Below are positions 37,886 to 47,272 of a stretch of DNA of 64,000 nt, in pieces. Made by a program: the position numbers and the translations under genes. The DNA is taken from positions 310,001 through 374,000 of the forward strand of contig NZ_JACJTT010000002.1 in NCBI RefSeq assembly GCF_014698825.1, written 5' to 3'. The notes below the pieces were generated by a model that had not been told where the DNA came from, searched no databases, and was given only the letters and a program-made list of their open reading frames with translations. Every line of letters starts with the position of its first letter. The stretch's first letter is position 1. The DNA comes from Richelia sinica FACHB-800. Lineage in GTDB: Bacteria > Cyanobacteriota > Cyanobacteriia > Cyanobacteriales > Nostocaceae.

Positions 37886-39339
37886 AATTACTCTTTTACA
37901 GTTCTATTCGCACACAAATCATGACTTCTATTACCCTGCTGATAGTGACTTTAATCGGGGCGATAGTCACAGTTTGGGCTAATAGTGAAAGACATCTTTA
38001 TCGGGAAGAAAAAATTAATGATGCGGAAACAGTATCACAAATTTTAAGCAGTAATTATTCCAATGAACTTTCTGAAGAAAATTGGAGTCAAATCCGTTTA
38101 AATCTCGATTTATTATTAAAAGAAAACTCAGAATTCCTCTATGTTTTTATCTCTGATCAACGCCAAGATAATATAATTGCTGCTGCTTCTCCTAATGAAT
38201 TTCAAAATCAATATATTCCTGATATTGTTAAATTAACAGTTACCAATCGAGCAATTAATGATTCCCAAGAAGTGAGAATATCTGAGACTTTTGTCCTGCG
38301 AGATATCTATTTTGCCAATCGTCTACGGGCCAAGCGGGGAGAACCAGTCATCGAAGTTGCTACGGATATTAAATCTCTGTCAGGGAAAAAGTTAGGAATA
38401 TTAAGAGTTGGTATTTCTTTACAAAAAGTAAATATTGTTGTTAGCAACGCCATTAATAAAGCTATATTAGTGGGTTCTATCGGTTTAATCGCCGGATGGA
38501 TAGGCGCTTATTTTTTGGCTGGTAGATTGAGTGAACCTGTACAGCGTTTACAATTAAGTGCCGCTAAAATTGCCGGAGGAAATTTAGAACATCGGGCAGA
38601 TATTCATCTCTATGCTAATGAGTTGGGAGCATTGGCAGCTTCCTTTAATGAAATGTCAGCTGCATTGCAAGTTTCTTTTAGTAAATTGCGAAAAACCTCC
38701 GAATCCTTTTCCAGATTTGTTCCCAATAAATTTATTTCTGTGATTGCTCCCCAAGGCATAGAAAATATTTCCGTAGGTGTAGCAGCTGTCCGCACCATGA
38801 CAATTTTATTTTGTGATATTCGGGGTTATACATCCATGTCAGAAGCCATGGCCCCCATCGAAATATTTACCTTTTTAAACGATTATTTAGCCTGTATGGG
38901 CAAGGCCATTGATGAAGCGGGGGGATTTATTGATAAATATATAGGTGATGCGATTATGGCACTGTTTGATGATGAATCTACAGACTGTGCATTGACAGCA
39001 GCCATTTTGATGCAGCAAGCCCTAGATAAATTTAATCATAAGCGATCGCACCAAGGACTACCGATAATTATGATTGGCATTGGTATTCATCGTGGTGAAG
39101 TTGTTATGGGTACTGTTGGTTTCACTTCCCGCATCGACTCTACTGTCATTGGGGATGCAGTTAATGTTGCTTCTCGCATTGAGGGACTGACTAAACAATA
39201 TAACTGCAACACTCTTGTGACTGAATCTGTAGTTAACAACTTATCTTACCCTGAATTATATAATCTTCAATTAGTAGATGAATCAGTCAAAGTCAAAGGC
39301 AAGGATGAGTCAATCCCTATCTATGAATTGATTACTTGA
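37882..39339 (+). CDS. Membrane adenylate cyclase (class III) with HAMP domain
   Basis: The 485-residue protein has TM1 (11-33), a periplasmic sensor region (34-190), TM2 (193-213), HAMP (214-268) and a class III cyclase domain (300-485). Metal-binding D312 (LFCDIRGYT) and D356 and purine-specifying K352 (DKYIGDAIMALF) indicate adenylyl cyclase, as does STVIGDAVNVASRIE for the second site. It overlaps the upstream molybdopterin-fold lipoprotein gene by 4 bp, so the lipoprotein is probably its periplasmic partner. cAMP is a common second messenger in Nostoc. Confidence 0.92.
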   Translation: MKLLFYSSIRTQIMTSITLLIVTLIGAIVTVWANSERHLYREEKINDAETVSQILSSNYSNELSEENWSQIRLNLDLLLKENSEFLYVFISDQRQDNIIAAASPNEFQNQYIPDIVKLTVTNRAINDSQEVRISETFVLRDIYFANRLRAKRGEPVIEVATDIKSLSGKKLGILRVGISLQKVNIVVSNAINKAILVGSIGLIAGWIGAYFLAGRLSEPVQRLQLSAAKIAGGNLEHRADIHLYANELGALAASFNEMSAALQVSFSKLRKTSESFSRFVPNKFISVIAPQGIENISVGVAAVRTMTILFCDIRGYTSMSEAMAPIEIFTFLNDYLACMGKAIDEAGGFIDKYIGDAIMALFDDESTDCALTAAILMQQALDKFNHKRSHQGLPIIMIGIGIHRGEVVMGTVGFTSRIDSTVIGDAVNVASRIEGLTKQYNCNTLVTESVVNNLSYPELYNLQLVDESVKVKGKDESIPIYELIT

Positions 39340-39814
39340 TAAGTGACCAGTAATAGCAATTTGCCAAAAACAACCAACACATTGAGCAAACCCATCCCCA
39401 ATCCTCCCAGTTTGCGGAGAAGATTCGCTTTCTTCGTGGGTGAGGTCATCATATGTTGCCAACATTTTTAAATTTGGCATCCCAAGGGAACTTTCCAGCA
39501 AAAAACCATGTCCTGGTAGAGAGACATGGCTCGCAAACAAATGACCAGATATTTGACAAAGTTAGACCATTTCCGATTCTGAATGCAGATAAGCTTCTTG
39601 GTTAGTAGTAGAGCATTTTTGTGGAAAAATCTCTACAAAACTCATTTGCCGCAACTGCACAAAGAATTGGTATGGAAATGAAGAATTCAATCATCAGCAA
39701 TTAGAAGGTATTGATAAACAGAAGTAATTATCTTGAGCAAATCTTCCTTCTCTATATTCCTGATTTCATAACCATTCTGACTTCTGAATCTTGAATTCTA
39801 CATAGACAAAAGTT
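39340..39814. other. Spacer with minus-strand terminator and possible small transcript
   Basis: This 475 bp spacer between convergent genes contains an intrinsic terminator at 39500-39529 facing left. Upstream of it on the minus strand is a 27-codon ORF (39562-39645, MSFVEIFPQKC...) without a good ribosome-binding site. A leftward ORF over 39310-39540 overlaps the cyclase end and the terminator and is not supported. Confidence 0.4.
39500..39529 (-). terminator. Intrinsic terminator, minus strand
   Basis: On the minus strand CCATGTC (39529-39523) pairs perfectly with GACATGG (39512-39506) around a 10-base loop, followed by six T residues. It is 286 bp past the stop of the nearest minus-strand gene, so it either ends that transcript after a long 3' tail or serves a small RNA. 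Confidence 0.82.
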
Positions 39815-40615
39815 TTATTGAGCTTCTGCTAAGGCATTTCTTAGCTCTTTCAAAGTAGTACCAATTTCTAGAAAGTCTTTGTCTTGAGACAATTTTTGCA
39901 AGCTAACAGGGCTGCTTTCAATGATAATCTTGTTGTAAGCAATGATGGCACTATTCAAAGCAGTCAAATTAACATTTGTGACTTCGCTATTTTGAGCAAC
40001 GATAGTATCTTTGCTTTCTTTGGCTAACCCTTTGACACTAGCTACTAGTCTAACTGGTGCTAATTCAGCTACTGGGACACCTAATTTAGCTGCGGTTCTC
40101 ACTTCAAAAATATTGCCCAGAGAACTTAATAATTCTCCGACATTTGCGGAATCAAGTTCCAAGTTTTGTTGAAATCTATTTGCTAATTGATTAGCAACTT
40201 CATTTCTATTTTGTCCGCCGCCTAAGATGCTGACAACTACGCTGGAACCTTGACCGTTGTCGTTAGATCCGGTGTTGCGTAACCGATTAAAAGCAGCAAT
40301 CACACGACCTAGAGTTTGAGAAGAAGCAGTGAGAATGTAGCTATTGGTAGCAGCATTAAATTGAATAGTTACGCCAGGTAGTACGGAAATAATTGCGCCA
40401 TTACCACTACCAACGTTAGGAACATAGTTACTGAAAGCGCCTCTGGGAGTTAAGATTGCTCCAGGTACAAAACTTCCACCTGTAAAGGTAGAACCACCAC
40501 CACTAACACCTGCCACAGGAGCTTTACCTGCATTTGCTCTCAAAGGTACTGTCATCAGGGAGCCTAAGAGGATACATGCTAAACCAACATTCAGGGCTAA
40601 TTTTTGCTTACTCAT
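39815..40615 (-). CDS. Secreted protein of unknown function
   Basis: The 266-residue protein has a signal peptide (MSKQKLALNVGLACILLGSLMTVPLRANA, cleavage about residue 29), a glycine/serine-rich segment (about 30-75), then a mixed region with several long helices (GRVIAAFNRLRNTG, RNEVANQLANRFQQNL, NLTALNSAIIAYNKII). It lies 37 bp after a beta-barrel-like gene on the same strand, so the two are probably an envelope operon. No named family is recognised. Confidence 0.65.
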   Translation of the reverse strand: MSKQKLALNVGLACILLGSLMTVPLRANAGKAPVAGVSGGGSTFTGGSFVPGAILTPRGAFSNYVPNVGSGNGAIISVLPGVTIQFNAATNSYILTASSQTLGRVIAAFNRLRNTGSNDNGQGSSVVVSILGGGQNRNEVANQLANRFQQNLELDSANVGELLSSLGNIFEVRTAAKLGVPVAELAPVRLVASVKGLAKESKDTIVAQNSEVTNVNLTALNSAIIAYNKIIIESSPVSLQKLSQDKDFLEIGTTLKELRNALAEAQ

Positions 40616-40652
40616 TTTTTTGCCTTCAATTCACGCAGTAAAAACTCAGGTT

Positions 40653-41723
40653 TTAGAATTGGAAAGTATACCCTGCACTTAGACTGAAGCCAACACCCTG
40701 ATCTAAATTGTCAGTTACGTCTGTGAAGATAGTATTGACGACGATAGGAAGCTGTTTAAAAGGTGCGAAGGAAGCACCTAAGTTGAGACTGTTCCCTGTC
40801 CAGCTACCAATTAAAGAGGCTTGAGGAATGACTCTATATCCGACTCCAGCGAAGACGTTGGCAGAATTTTCTGATGCTTTGAGGGCACCTTTAGACCGGA
40901 AGACACCGCTACCAACACCCAGAGATACGGTCAGTTTTTCAAAGGACTTGGTTACTACCCCGTAGATAGTTTCTTTTGAGTCGTCCCCATCTCCCCATTT
41001 AATTGGGTTTGACCAACCGACGGCTACCGCTGTACCATCTGGGAGGTATTTATGAATTTTAAAGCCAACATTACCACTGTCAGCAAAGTCTCCTCCATCA
41101 AAGCCAACACGTCTATTATTTGGGCCACCGACACTGAGGATGTCTACACTGACTTCAACACCTACAGACTTAACTGGATCTCCCAAACCAAAACCCACAG
41201 ATAAGGAGCCGTCAACTCTACCTTCATCTAGGGGGAAGTATGCACCACCACCAATGTAGCCTTGTCGCCAACTTGCACCGTAAGCTGTGGGTGTACCAGC
41301 ACTGGAACCTGGTGCTGCTACTGGTGCAGAAGGTTGGGCAACTTGGATGAGAGGATCAATCAACAACTGTTGACGTAATCTATTTACTTCTCCTAAAGTG
41401 TCACCTACAACTCCGGAGGAACCTTGAGCAATTATTTGAGATTTTTGTTGATCAACGACTGGTTCGGTAACTGGGACAACTGCTATGTCTGGAACTAGAC
41501 TTACATTTTCTGTTGCTGTTTGCTGTTGCTCAGATACCGTGGAATGTTGAGTAGACTGAGCAGAGGTTACTTCAGTATTTGGACTTGCAGAAGCTAACTC
41601 TTCTGCCGCAGATGCAGGGTTGATGTTAATTGCTGTAGAAACTACGAGGTAGCTTAACAGTGTTGTGCCTAAAAACTGCACCCAATTGGCTGATAGTTTA
41701 GTGGAAAAAATTTCTTTTGTCAA
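40653..41723 (-). CDS. Outer-membrane beta-barrel-like secreted protein
   Basis: After a signal peptide (ending near ASA, about residue 40) and a long Thr/Ser/Gln-rich linker, the C-terminal 210 residues have alternating short beta strands with Gly and aromatic residues (YIGGGAYFPL, DGSLSVGFGL, VGVEVSVDIL, GVGFSLSAGYTFQF). The final Phe is the outer-membrane assembly signature. I chose TTG 41723 as the start, since GAGGAG is 7 bp upstream; a GTG 15 bp earlier is open. It precedes the secreted-protein gene by 37 bp. It is probably an outer-membrane protein, but pore function is unproven. Confidence 0.68.
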   Translation of the reverse strand: MTKEIFSTKLSANWVQFLGTTLLSYLVVSTAININPASAAEELASASPNTEVTSAQSTQHSTVSEQQQTATENVSLVPDIAVVPVTEPVVDQQKSQIIAQGSSGVVGDTLGEVNRLRQQLLIDPLIQVAQPSAPVAAPGSSAGTPTAYGASWRQGYIGGGAYFPLDEGRVDGSLSVGFGLGDPVKSVGVEVSVDILSVGGPNNRRVGFDGGDFADSGNVGFKIHKYLPDGTAVAVGWSNPIKWGDGDDSKETIYGVVTKSFEKLTVSLGVGSGVFRSKGALKASENSANVFAGVGYRVIPQASLIGSWTGNSLNLGASFAPFKQLPIVVNTIFTDVTDNLDQGVGFSLSAGYTFQF

Positions 41724-42444
41724 AGCACTACTCCTCACATTTTTGTATCCACTATATAGCTGACAAAATTATACCAAGGCTATTTGGGGTAAACGGCAAT
41801 AGATTATAATCTATCTTGGCTAAAATAGCCCTCAAAAAATGGCTTTTCCTCATTAAATTTCATATCTTTTCGTCTAATACCGGGAAAATAGACAGCATTT
41901 AAAAGTCAAAAATCAGGTTTTCATGGGAATTTCCATTCAAAATTGCATTATTTTGTCAATGATGTTGTTTTAGTTGGAAATTTCCGTAAGTGCATATTTT
42001 TTAACAAATATCGGGTTACAGCTATTTGATATGTGTCTGGAGACAAAATGCTTGATTTACTTGGCTTTCAGGTGTAATTGAAGATTTATCTATCTCCATC
42101 ATCAAGTAGTGATTTAAATATGAATTATGATAATTTTTTGATATTTTTTTTGTAAAGTTGGTTGTTGTTATATAGATATTTAATTAACTAATCAATAATT
42201 TTGGGGTAATCATGGTCTAAAGAACGGATGATGATTACACTTATCGATGTAGTGCCAAATCATAGAACCATAGAAACTATTTATATTGATATTTCCTGTT
42301 GGACAAATGTTACTGCTGTTTTAGATATGGGTCTGTTTGGGGTTTATGCAATTAATGAAAACCAGTAAATTCTCAGTAATAACACTATGTTTATGTAAAA
42401 AATAAGATGATTAAAATATATCTTAATGATATTTGTTATACAGT
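41724..42444. other. Long divergent spacer with perfect palindrome
   Basis: This 720 bp AT-rich region between divergent genes has no supported gene. It contains a perfect 16-bp palindrome ATAGATTATAATCTAT (41799-41814) with flanking GGCTATTT/AAATAGCC arms near 41779 and 41827, which could form an extended cruciform or bind a dimeric regulator. Promoters for both neighbours should be here. Confidence 0.45.
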
Positions 42445-44844
42445 ATGTCAACTTTGTCTATTCAATGCGAGAATTTGCCAGGTCAAGTAGAGTTTATATT
42501 ACACTTGTTACAGCAAGAATCGGCTTTGCGATCGCATGATCTTACTGCTGTGCAAACTTCCCTGGATAAAGCTGTTGCACCCAAATTTGAAATTGTCTTT
42601 GCTGGTGCCTTTAGTGCGGGTAAGTCTATGCTCATCAATGCACTGTTAGAGCGGGAATTACTGTACAGTGCAGAGGGACATGCTACCGGGACAGAGTGTA
42701 AAATTGAGTACGCACCTGCTCATCAAGAACGAGTAGTTTTGACGTTTTTGAGTGAAAGAGAAATCTACGAACAAGCCATATCTTTGTGTCAAGGTTTGGG
42801 TTTTCAGTCGGTCACAAATATTAATCAACAAGAAGTCATTGACTTGCTTCAACAAGGCTGTGAGGCTATTGTCCAGCAAGAAGGAGGGGAGAATAAGTCA
42901 GAACGAGCTAAACAAGCCAAGGCTTTAATGCTGTTATTGACTGGATACGTAGCTAATCGCGATCGCTTGCATCCTGTTCAAAATACTACTTATTCCATGG
43001 ATGATTTTAATTTTACTAACCTCAAAGAAGCTGCTGGATATGCCCGCAGAGGTAGTAATAGTGCGGTTTTAAAACGCATTGAATATTATTGTCATCATCC
43101 ATTATTAGAAGATGGTAATGTTTTAATAGATACACCAGGTATTGATGCACCAGTAGAAAGAGATGCACAACTTACCTATGCCAAAATTCAACATCCAGAT
43201 ACATCCGCTGTCGTTTGTGTCCTCAAACCGGCCGCAGCAGGAGATATGACAAAGGAAGAAACCAAATTGTTGGAAACTATGCGGGAAAATTTGGGCATCA
43301 GAGACCGATTTTTCTATGTTTTCAATCGTATTGATGAAACTTGGTTTAATCCCCAACTGAGAAAACGTCTGGACGATTTAATTAATCTACAGTTCCAAGA
43401 CAGTAGTCGAGTTTATAAAACCAGTGGACTGTTAGGATTTTTTGGTAGTCAAATCAAACAAACTAGCTTAGTAGATAGATTTGGTTTAGATTCCATCTTC
43501 GTGGAACAGGTGAAAGGTGAAGATGGAACTGAGGAAACACCACAATTTGTTTACGCTTTTAATAATTATTGTGTGAATGCGGGAAAACTACCTAGTCATT
43601 TTCGTATATCTCTGAATGGCTATGAAACCCCCAATGAAAATTATGTAAGAATTCTCACAGAACAAGGTACACCACTTATTAACCAACTTATTCATGATAG
43701 TGGGATTGAAGAATTTCGCACAGCTATTACTCGCTACTTAACTGAACAAAAGCGTCCAGAATTATTTAAAAACCTGGCTGATGATTTAGAAGATGTTTGT
43801 ATTAAACTCAAAAATCATTATCAAAATTTACAGCGGGAGTTAGAAAGTCAGCCGCAAGAAATTGAAAGTATGAAAGAGTATGAGTTGCAACGTCTCAATC
43901 AGCAACTCCAACAAATTGGCAAGGATTTTAGTCAACATATTCATACAGAAGTTAACAGTTTAATTAATAACGGCTGTGAAGAATTTGAATCAGATTTTCG
44001 CCAATTACAAGTGAGAATGATTCGTCGATTAGATGAATTGTTAGATACATTTTCTGTAGCTGATGCTTACCGTCGAGCTACTTTGAGCCATCCTCGTAAT
44101 GCCACAGCACCTTTACTAGCAATTTTAGTTGAGGCATTTTATTACTTAGCAAATCAGTTGGAGGACATTTTAGTTGAATCAACCCAACAAATAATCAATA
44201 AGCTTTTTCAAATATTAATGGATAAGATTCGCAAATCAGAATATTATCGTCAATTGTATCGATTGTTAGGGAAAGATGGAGGAATTGAGGAACAGGTAAA
44301 AACCATTGAACAACAGGTTTCTCAAGCCTTGGTAGCTGCTGCTAGTGTAGAGTGCGATCGCTTCGTGCGGGAAAGTCCAAGATTCTACGATGAAGGAACT
44401 TTTTCTATTTATCAATTTCGTCAAACATTACAACAAACATCTCAAGGTTACGACGCAGAAAGTATGATTGAAGCTGAACCTGCCATTAGACAATTATTAA
44501 AGTTAGATTTTGAACCCAAAGTTTCCCACACAATTCGTAAATCTTTTCGACAAACTATCAACCAAACCCTCAAAAACCATCTGTTACCAATGGCAGAAAA
44601 ACAAGCTGACTATATATTACAACAATTTCCCTGTGCTCGTGCTTATTTAGAGAACACATTGGAACAGGAAGCAGAGGAAAAAATTGCTTATAATCAGCAG
44701 TTATTGAATGCAGTAAAACAAAAAATTGCTAACTATAATGAAGCAGTGCATAAAATTAATGGTTGTTTGCAAGCAATGCAATTATTTGATCATTTGTTAC
44801 CGTTAATTCATGACCAAGAAGTGATAGTTGTCAAAGAATCATAG
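42445..44844 (+). CDS. Bacterial dynamin-like GTPase
   Basis: The 799-residue protein has a large dynamin-type GTPase domain with G1 GAFSAGKS (54-61), the switch-I threonine in ATGTEC, G3 DTPGID (from 229) and G4 NRID (294-297), followed by long helical regions with coiled-coil character that would form the stalk and a hydrophobic segment (about 555-590) that may act as membrane paddle. Nostoc punctiforme BDLP, the type member, remodels membranes. ATG 42445 (MSTLSIQCENL) was preferred over a TTG 12 bp upstream. It stands alone with a long upstream spacer. Confidence 0.88.
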   Translation: MSTLSIQCENLPGQVEFILHLLQQESALRSHDLTAVQTSLDKAVAPKFEIVFAGAFSAGKSMLINALLERELLYSAEGHATGTECKIEYAPAHQERVVLTFLSEREIYEQAISLCQGLGFQSVTNINQQEVIDLLQQGCEAIVQQEGGENKSERAKQAKALMLLLTGYVANRDRLHPVQNTTYSMDDFNFTNLKEAAGYARRGSNSAVLKRIEYYCHHPLLEDGNVLIDTPGIDAPVERDAQLTYAKIQHPDTSAVVCVLKPAAAGDMTKEETKLLETMRENLGIRDRFFYVFNRIDETWFNPQLRKRLDDLINLQFQDSSRVYKTSGLLGFFGSQIKQTSLVDRFGLDSIFVEQVKGEDGTEETPQFVYAFNNYCVNAGKLPSHFRISLNGYETPNENYVRILTEQGTPLINQLIHDSGIEEFRTAITRYLTEQKRPELFKNLADDLEDVCIKLKNHYQNLQRELESQPQEIESMKEYELQRLNQQLQQIGKDFSQHIHTEVNSLINNGCEEFESDFRQLQVRMIRRLDELLDTFSVADAYRRATLSHPRNATAPLLAILVEAFYYLANQLEDILVESTQQIINKLFQILMDKIRKSEYYRQLYRLLGKDGGIEEQVKTIEQQVSQALVAAASVECDRFVRESPRFYDEGTFSIYQFRQTLQQTSQGYDAESMIEAEPAIRQLLKLDFEPKVSHTIRKSFRQTINQTLKNHLLPMAEKQADYILQQFPCARAYLENTLEQEAEEKIAYNQQLLNAVKQKIANYNEAVHKINGCLQAMQLFDHLLPLIHDQEVIVVKES

Positions 44845-45247
44845 TTAACTGTTAGCTGTGAATTTTGGATCAGTTTTGTAAGGTGCGTTTATCAACGCAC
44901 CACGGATGATATTTGATTAAGTAATCATCTATCATATCCATAAGCTTTGTATATATTAAGTAGAATTACGCGGCTTAATCATAAAATTTGAGAGAATACT
45001 CCGTAAAATTAGTTATTTTTGCGGTTGAGTTATGCTTTGCAACACTATAAAAAAGTTATAGGTATTAAATAACATTAAATTGTTAGCCAACCATTCATGA
45101 TTCATTTTGATTTGAATCATTTTGAACAATCGCGTATTCAAGAAAAACTACATACTATATCTAGCTTAAAAATTATGTAGATAAATAACAAAAAATATGT
45201 TAGGGATTTGGGATGATCTTGACGAAATCTAAAATCCACAAGTTCCT
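44845..45247. other. Spacer with GGTGCGTT/AACGCACC hairpin repeat
   Basis: This 403 bp spacer holds no gene I can support. At 44882-44901 a perfect 8-bp stem GGTGCGTT-TATC-AACGCACC forms a hairpin 38 bp after the dynamin stop. It belongs to the dispersed AAGGTGCGTT...AACGCACC palindromes of Nostocales and may also end transcription, though no T-tract follows. Confidence 0.5.
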
Positions 45248-45517
45248 ATGAAATTACCTAACAACCAATCCAAAAAAGCTACATTTTCTACTCCTGTATT
45301 TTTGAAATGGTCTAGCAGCACCTGTGCATTAATTGGTGGTATTTTGTTAGCTTCAAAAATTTCTATCAGTGGATATGGTTTTATATTTCTAGCTATGAGT
45401 TCTAGTCAATTACTAGTAGCTAGTATCTTGTTAAAAGATAAAAGTATGATTTTTTACTCTGCATCTGTGTTTATATTTGTTGATTGCTTAGGGGTGTATA
45501 GATGGGTATTAAGTTAG
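45248..45517 (+). CDS. Small integral membrane protein, unknown function
   Basis: The 89-residue protein has a basic N-terminal tail and three hydrophobic segments (about 26-43, 45-62, 67-87), the last ending in YRWVLS. Its final 16 bases overlap the start of the next gene, so the two are translationally coupled. I recognise no named family. Composition (codon use, hydrophobicity) is consistent with a real membrane protein. Confidence 0.62.
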   Translation: MKLPNNQSKKATFSTPVFLKWSSSTCALIGGILLASKISISGYGFIFLAMSSSQLLVASILLKDKSMIFYSASVFIFVDCLGVYRWVLS

Positions 45518-45996
45518 GTATAAAACTTCGTCAAAAGTCTGTTGTAGCCATAGATAATTACTCTGAAGATAGAAAATTAAATGATGTTTTGAAAACTTTA
45601 AAAGGTGATATTCAAAGTGATATTCCTTTTTTAATTTGGTTATTAGAAAATCCAGATAGTTTTCTAGCTTTACCTGGAAAAATTAGTCTTTATAACCATG
45701 ATTGTTTACATATTTTATTAAATAAAGGCTTTTCTCTAGAAGATGAAGCTTTTTTAATTGGGTTTTGTATGGGTAATGATATGAATACTAAACCTATTCA
45801 TTGCTTAATTTTTAAATGTATCTCTCAATATCTTTATCCGCGAAAAAGTCGGTTTAACAAAAACCATTTACAATCTTTTGATTTGGGTTTTGCATATGGA
45901 CGGGAGGTAAGTTTTAAAAATATTAATAATTTCGATTTTTCTTTATATATTGATTATACTCTCGCAGAAATTAGAGAGTTACTAAATCTTCACTAG
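45502..45996 (+). CDS. COQ4-motif protein (HDxxHx11E), unknown substrate
   Basis: The 164-residue protein contains HDCLH at 66-70 followed by exactly 11 residues and E82, the zinc-binding motif HDxxHx11E of COQ4, plus a nearby GFCMGND stretch. COQ4 acts in ubiquinone biosynthesis in mitochondria and some bacteria; cyanobacteria make plastoquinone, so a related ligand or another role is possible. The gene starts inside the end of the small membrane-protein gene and is co-transcribed with it. The motif match is exact but rests on one signature. Confidence 0.55.
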   Translation: MGIKLGIKLRQKSVVAIDNYSEDRKLNDVLKTLKGDIQSDIPFLIWLLENPDSFLALPGKISLYNHDCLHILLNKGFSLEDEAFLIGFCMGNDMNTKPIHCLIFKCISQYLYPRKSRFNKNHLQSFDLGFAYGREVSFKNINNFDFSLYIDYTLAEIRELLNLH

Positions 45997-46015
45997 TCAA
46001 TGAATAAAATAAAAA

Positions 46016-46071
46016 GTAGGTTGGGTTAAGAAACAAATTCATTTGAACTTATTTGTGTCAACGCAACCTAC
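46016..46071. repeat. Dispersed palindromic repeat GTAGGTTGGGTT
   Basis: GTAGGTTG (46016-46023) is repeated in inverted orientation as CAACCTAC (46064-46071). The same GTAGGTTGGGTT sequence recurs near 60383. It lies between convergent genes and may serve as a bidirectional terminator. Confidence 0.65.
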
Positions 46072-46105
46072 AAAGATTAAAGGATTATCGATGAAATCAA
46101 TTGAC

Positions 46106-46909
46106 TTATAAACTTGGTGGGAGAATCACATTATCAATTTGATGAATTACACCATTACTGGCAGGAATATCTGCTTGAGTCACTTTTCCATCGTTGACCA
46201 TTACACCTTTTTCGTCGATTTTAACTGTGATAGGGTCTCCTTGCAAACTAGTTACTTGACCAGATTTCAAATCACTGGAACGTACATTACCTGTAACTAC
46301 ATGATACGTCAAAACTTTGACTAATACTTCTTTATTTTCTGGTTTTAATAAGTCTTGAACAGCATCTTGTGGTAATTTGGCAAAGGCTGCATCTGTAGGA
46401 GCAAAAACTGTAAATGGGCCTTTTCCTTGTAAAACATCAGTTAATCCAGCAGCTTTTAAAGCTTTAAGCAGAGTTTTAAAAGAACCACTAGCGTTTGCTA
46501 CTTCAATGATATTTTTAGTTTCGGAAGTTGTGGGTGCAGTAACTGGTGTTTCCGTTGTCGGAGTTGTCGGCACTTCAGTTGCGGGAGTTGTTGGTGTAGA
46601 AGCAGGAGAGGTATTAGGTGTAGTTTGACTAGAGTTACCACGACGACTATAGGGAGGTTCATTGAAAATGCTGGGTCGAGGATTGAGGGGATTACCTCCT
46701 CTATTTTGTGCTAATTGTAATTGAGGTTTTTTGTTACCTGTTTCTTTTGCTGTGGTGAGTTGAGTCAAATCATAAGTCTGAGCAGAAATATTGTGATCAG
46801 TCTTGAGGACTAATTCTGCATGAGATGGTAAAGCCATGAAGAGACTAACGGTAGCTAATCCCATGCTTCCTAAGAACTGATGCCAAAATTTGCTGTTATT
46901 GGTGTTCAT
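46106..46909 (-). CDS. Secreted fasciclin (FAS1) domain protein
   Basis: The 267-residue protein has a signal peptide (about 1-31, ending SHA), a Gln/Thr/Pro-rich linker (about 70-130) and a C-terminal FAS1 domain: FKTLLKALKAAGL, GPFTVFAPTDAAFAKLP, LTYHVVTGNVRSSDL and SNGVIHQIDNVILPP, which are the conserved H1 and H2 boxes. FAS1 domains mediate adhesion. It is transcribed toward the COQ4-like gene and separated from it by a palindromic repeat. Confidence 0.92.
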   Translation of the reverse strand: MNTNNSKFWHQFLGSMGLATVSLFMALPSHAELVLKTDHNISAQTYDLTQLTTAKETGNKKPQLQLAQNRGGNPLNPRPSIFNEPPYSRRGNSSQTTPNTSPASTPTTPATEVPTTPTTETPVTAPTTSETKNIIEVANASGSFKTLLKALKAAGLTDVLQGKGPFTVFAPTDAAFAKLPQDAVQDLLKPENKEVLVKVLTYHVVTGNVRSSDLKSGQVTSLQGDPITVKIDEKGVMVNDGKVTQADIPASNGVIHQIDNVILPPSL

Positions 46910-47272
46910 AAATTTTGTTTTTCTTTCATCGTTGAGATGTCACATAAAGACTTATAGCATTTTGATTAGCAAAATAACTAATCGAGAAATTTGGGTTATG
47001 TAGGGATATTCCTTATAGGAATGTGTAATATATATATATTTAAGTTATGGACTGAGGCTTAATCCTCTAGGGAATACTTACAGAAGATTAGGCCTAACAG
47101 TAGAATTGAAAAAGTTATGAATATAATTTTCAAAATTTCCAGTTTTTTAGGTAATGAACATACGCTAGAGCTTTGTGTAAAAGCATAAATCATGGTTTTA
47201 ACAGCAAAATTACGGAAATTAAAGATAGAATCATAAACAAAGATTAAGCGTAGTATTTACAGGGTATAAAAA
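46910..47272. other. Divergent spacer, possible leader hairpin
   Basis: In this 363 bp spacer GGCTTAATC (47056-47064) and GATTAGGCC (47086-47094) can pair over nine bases with one G-U. A run of TATATATATATT lies near 47030. I see no gene. Promoters for both divergent neighbours should be here. Confidence 0.35.

Noticed and set aside
39310-39540. 76-codon minus-strand ORF overlapping the cyclase end
   Set aside because: It runs through an intrinsic terminator and the 3' end of a well-supported gene.
44882-44901. Terminator for the dynamin-like gene
   Set aside because: The stem is perfect but no T-run follows; it is better explained as a dispersed palindromic repeat.
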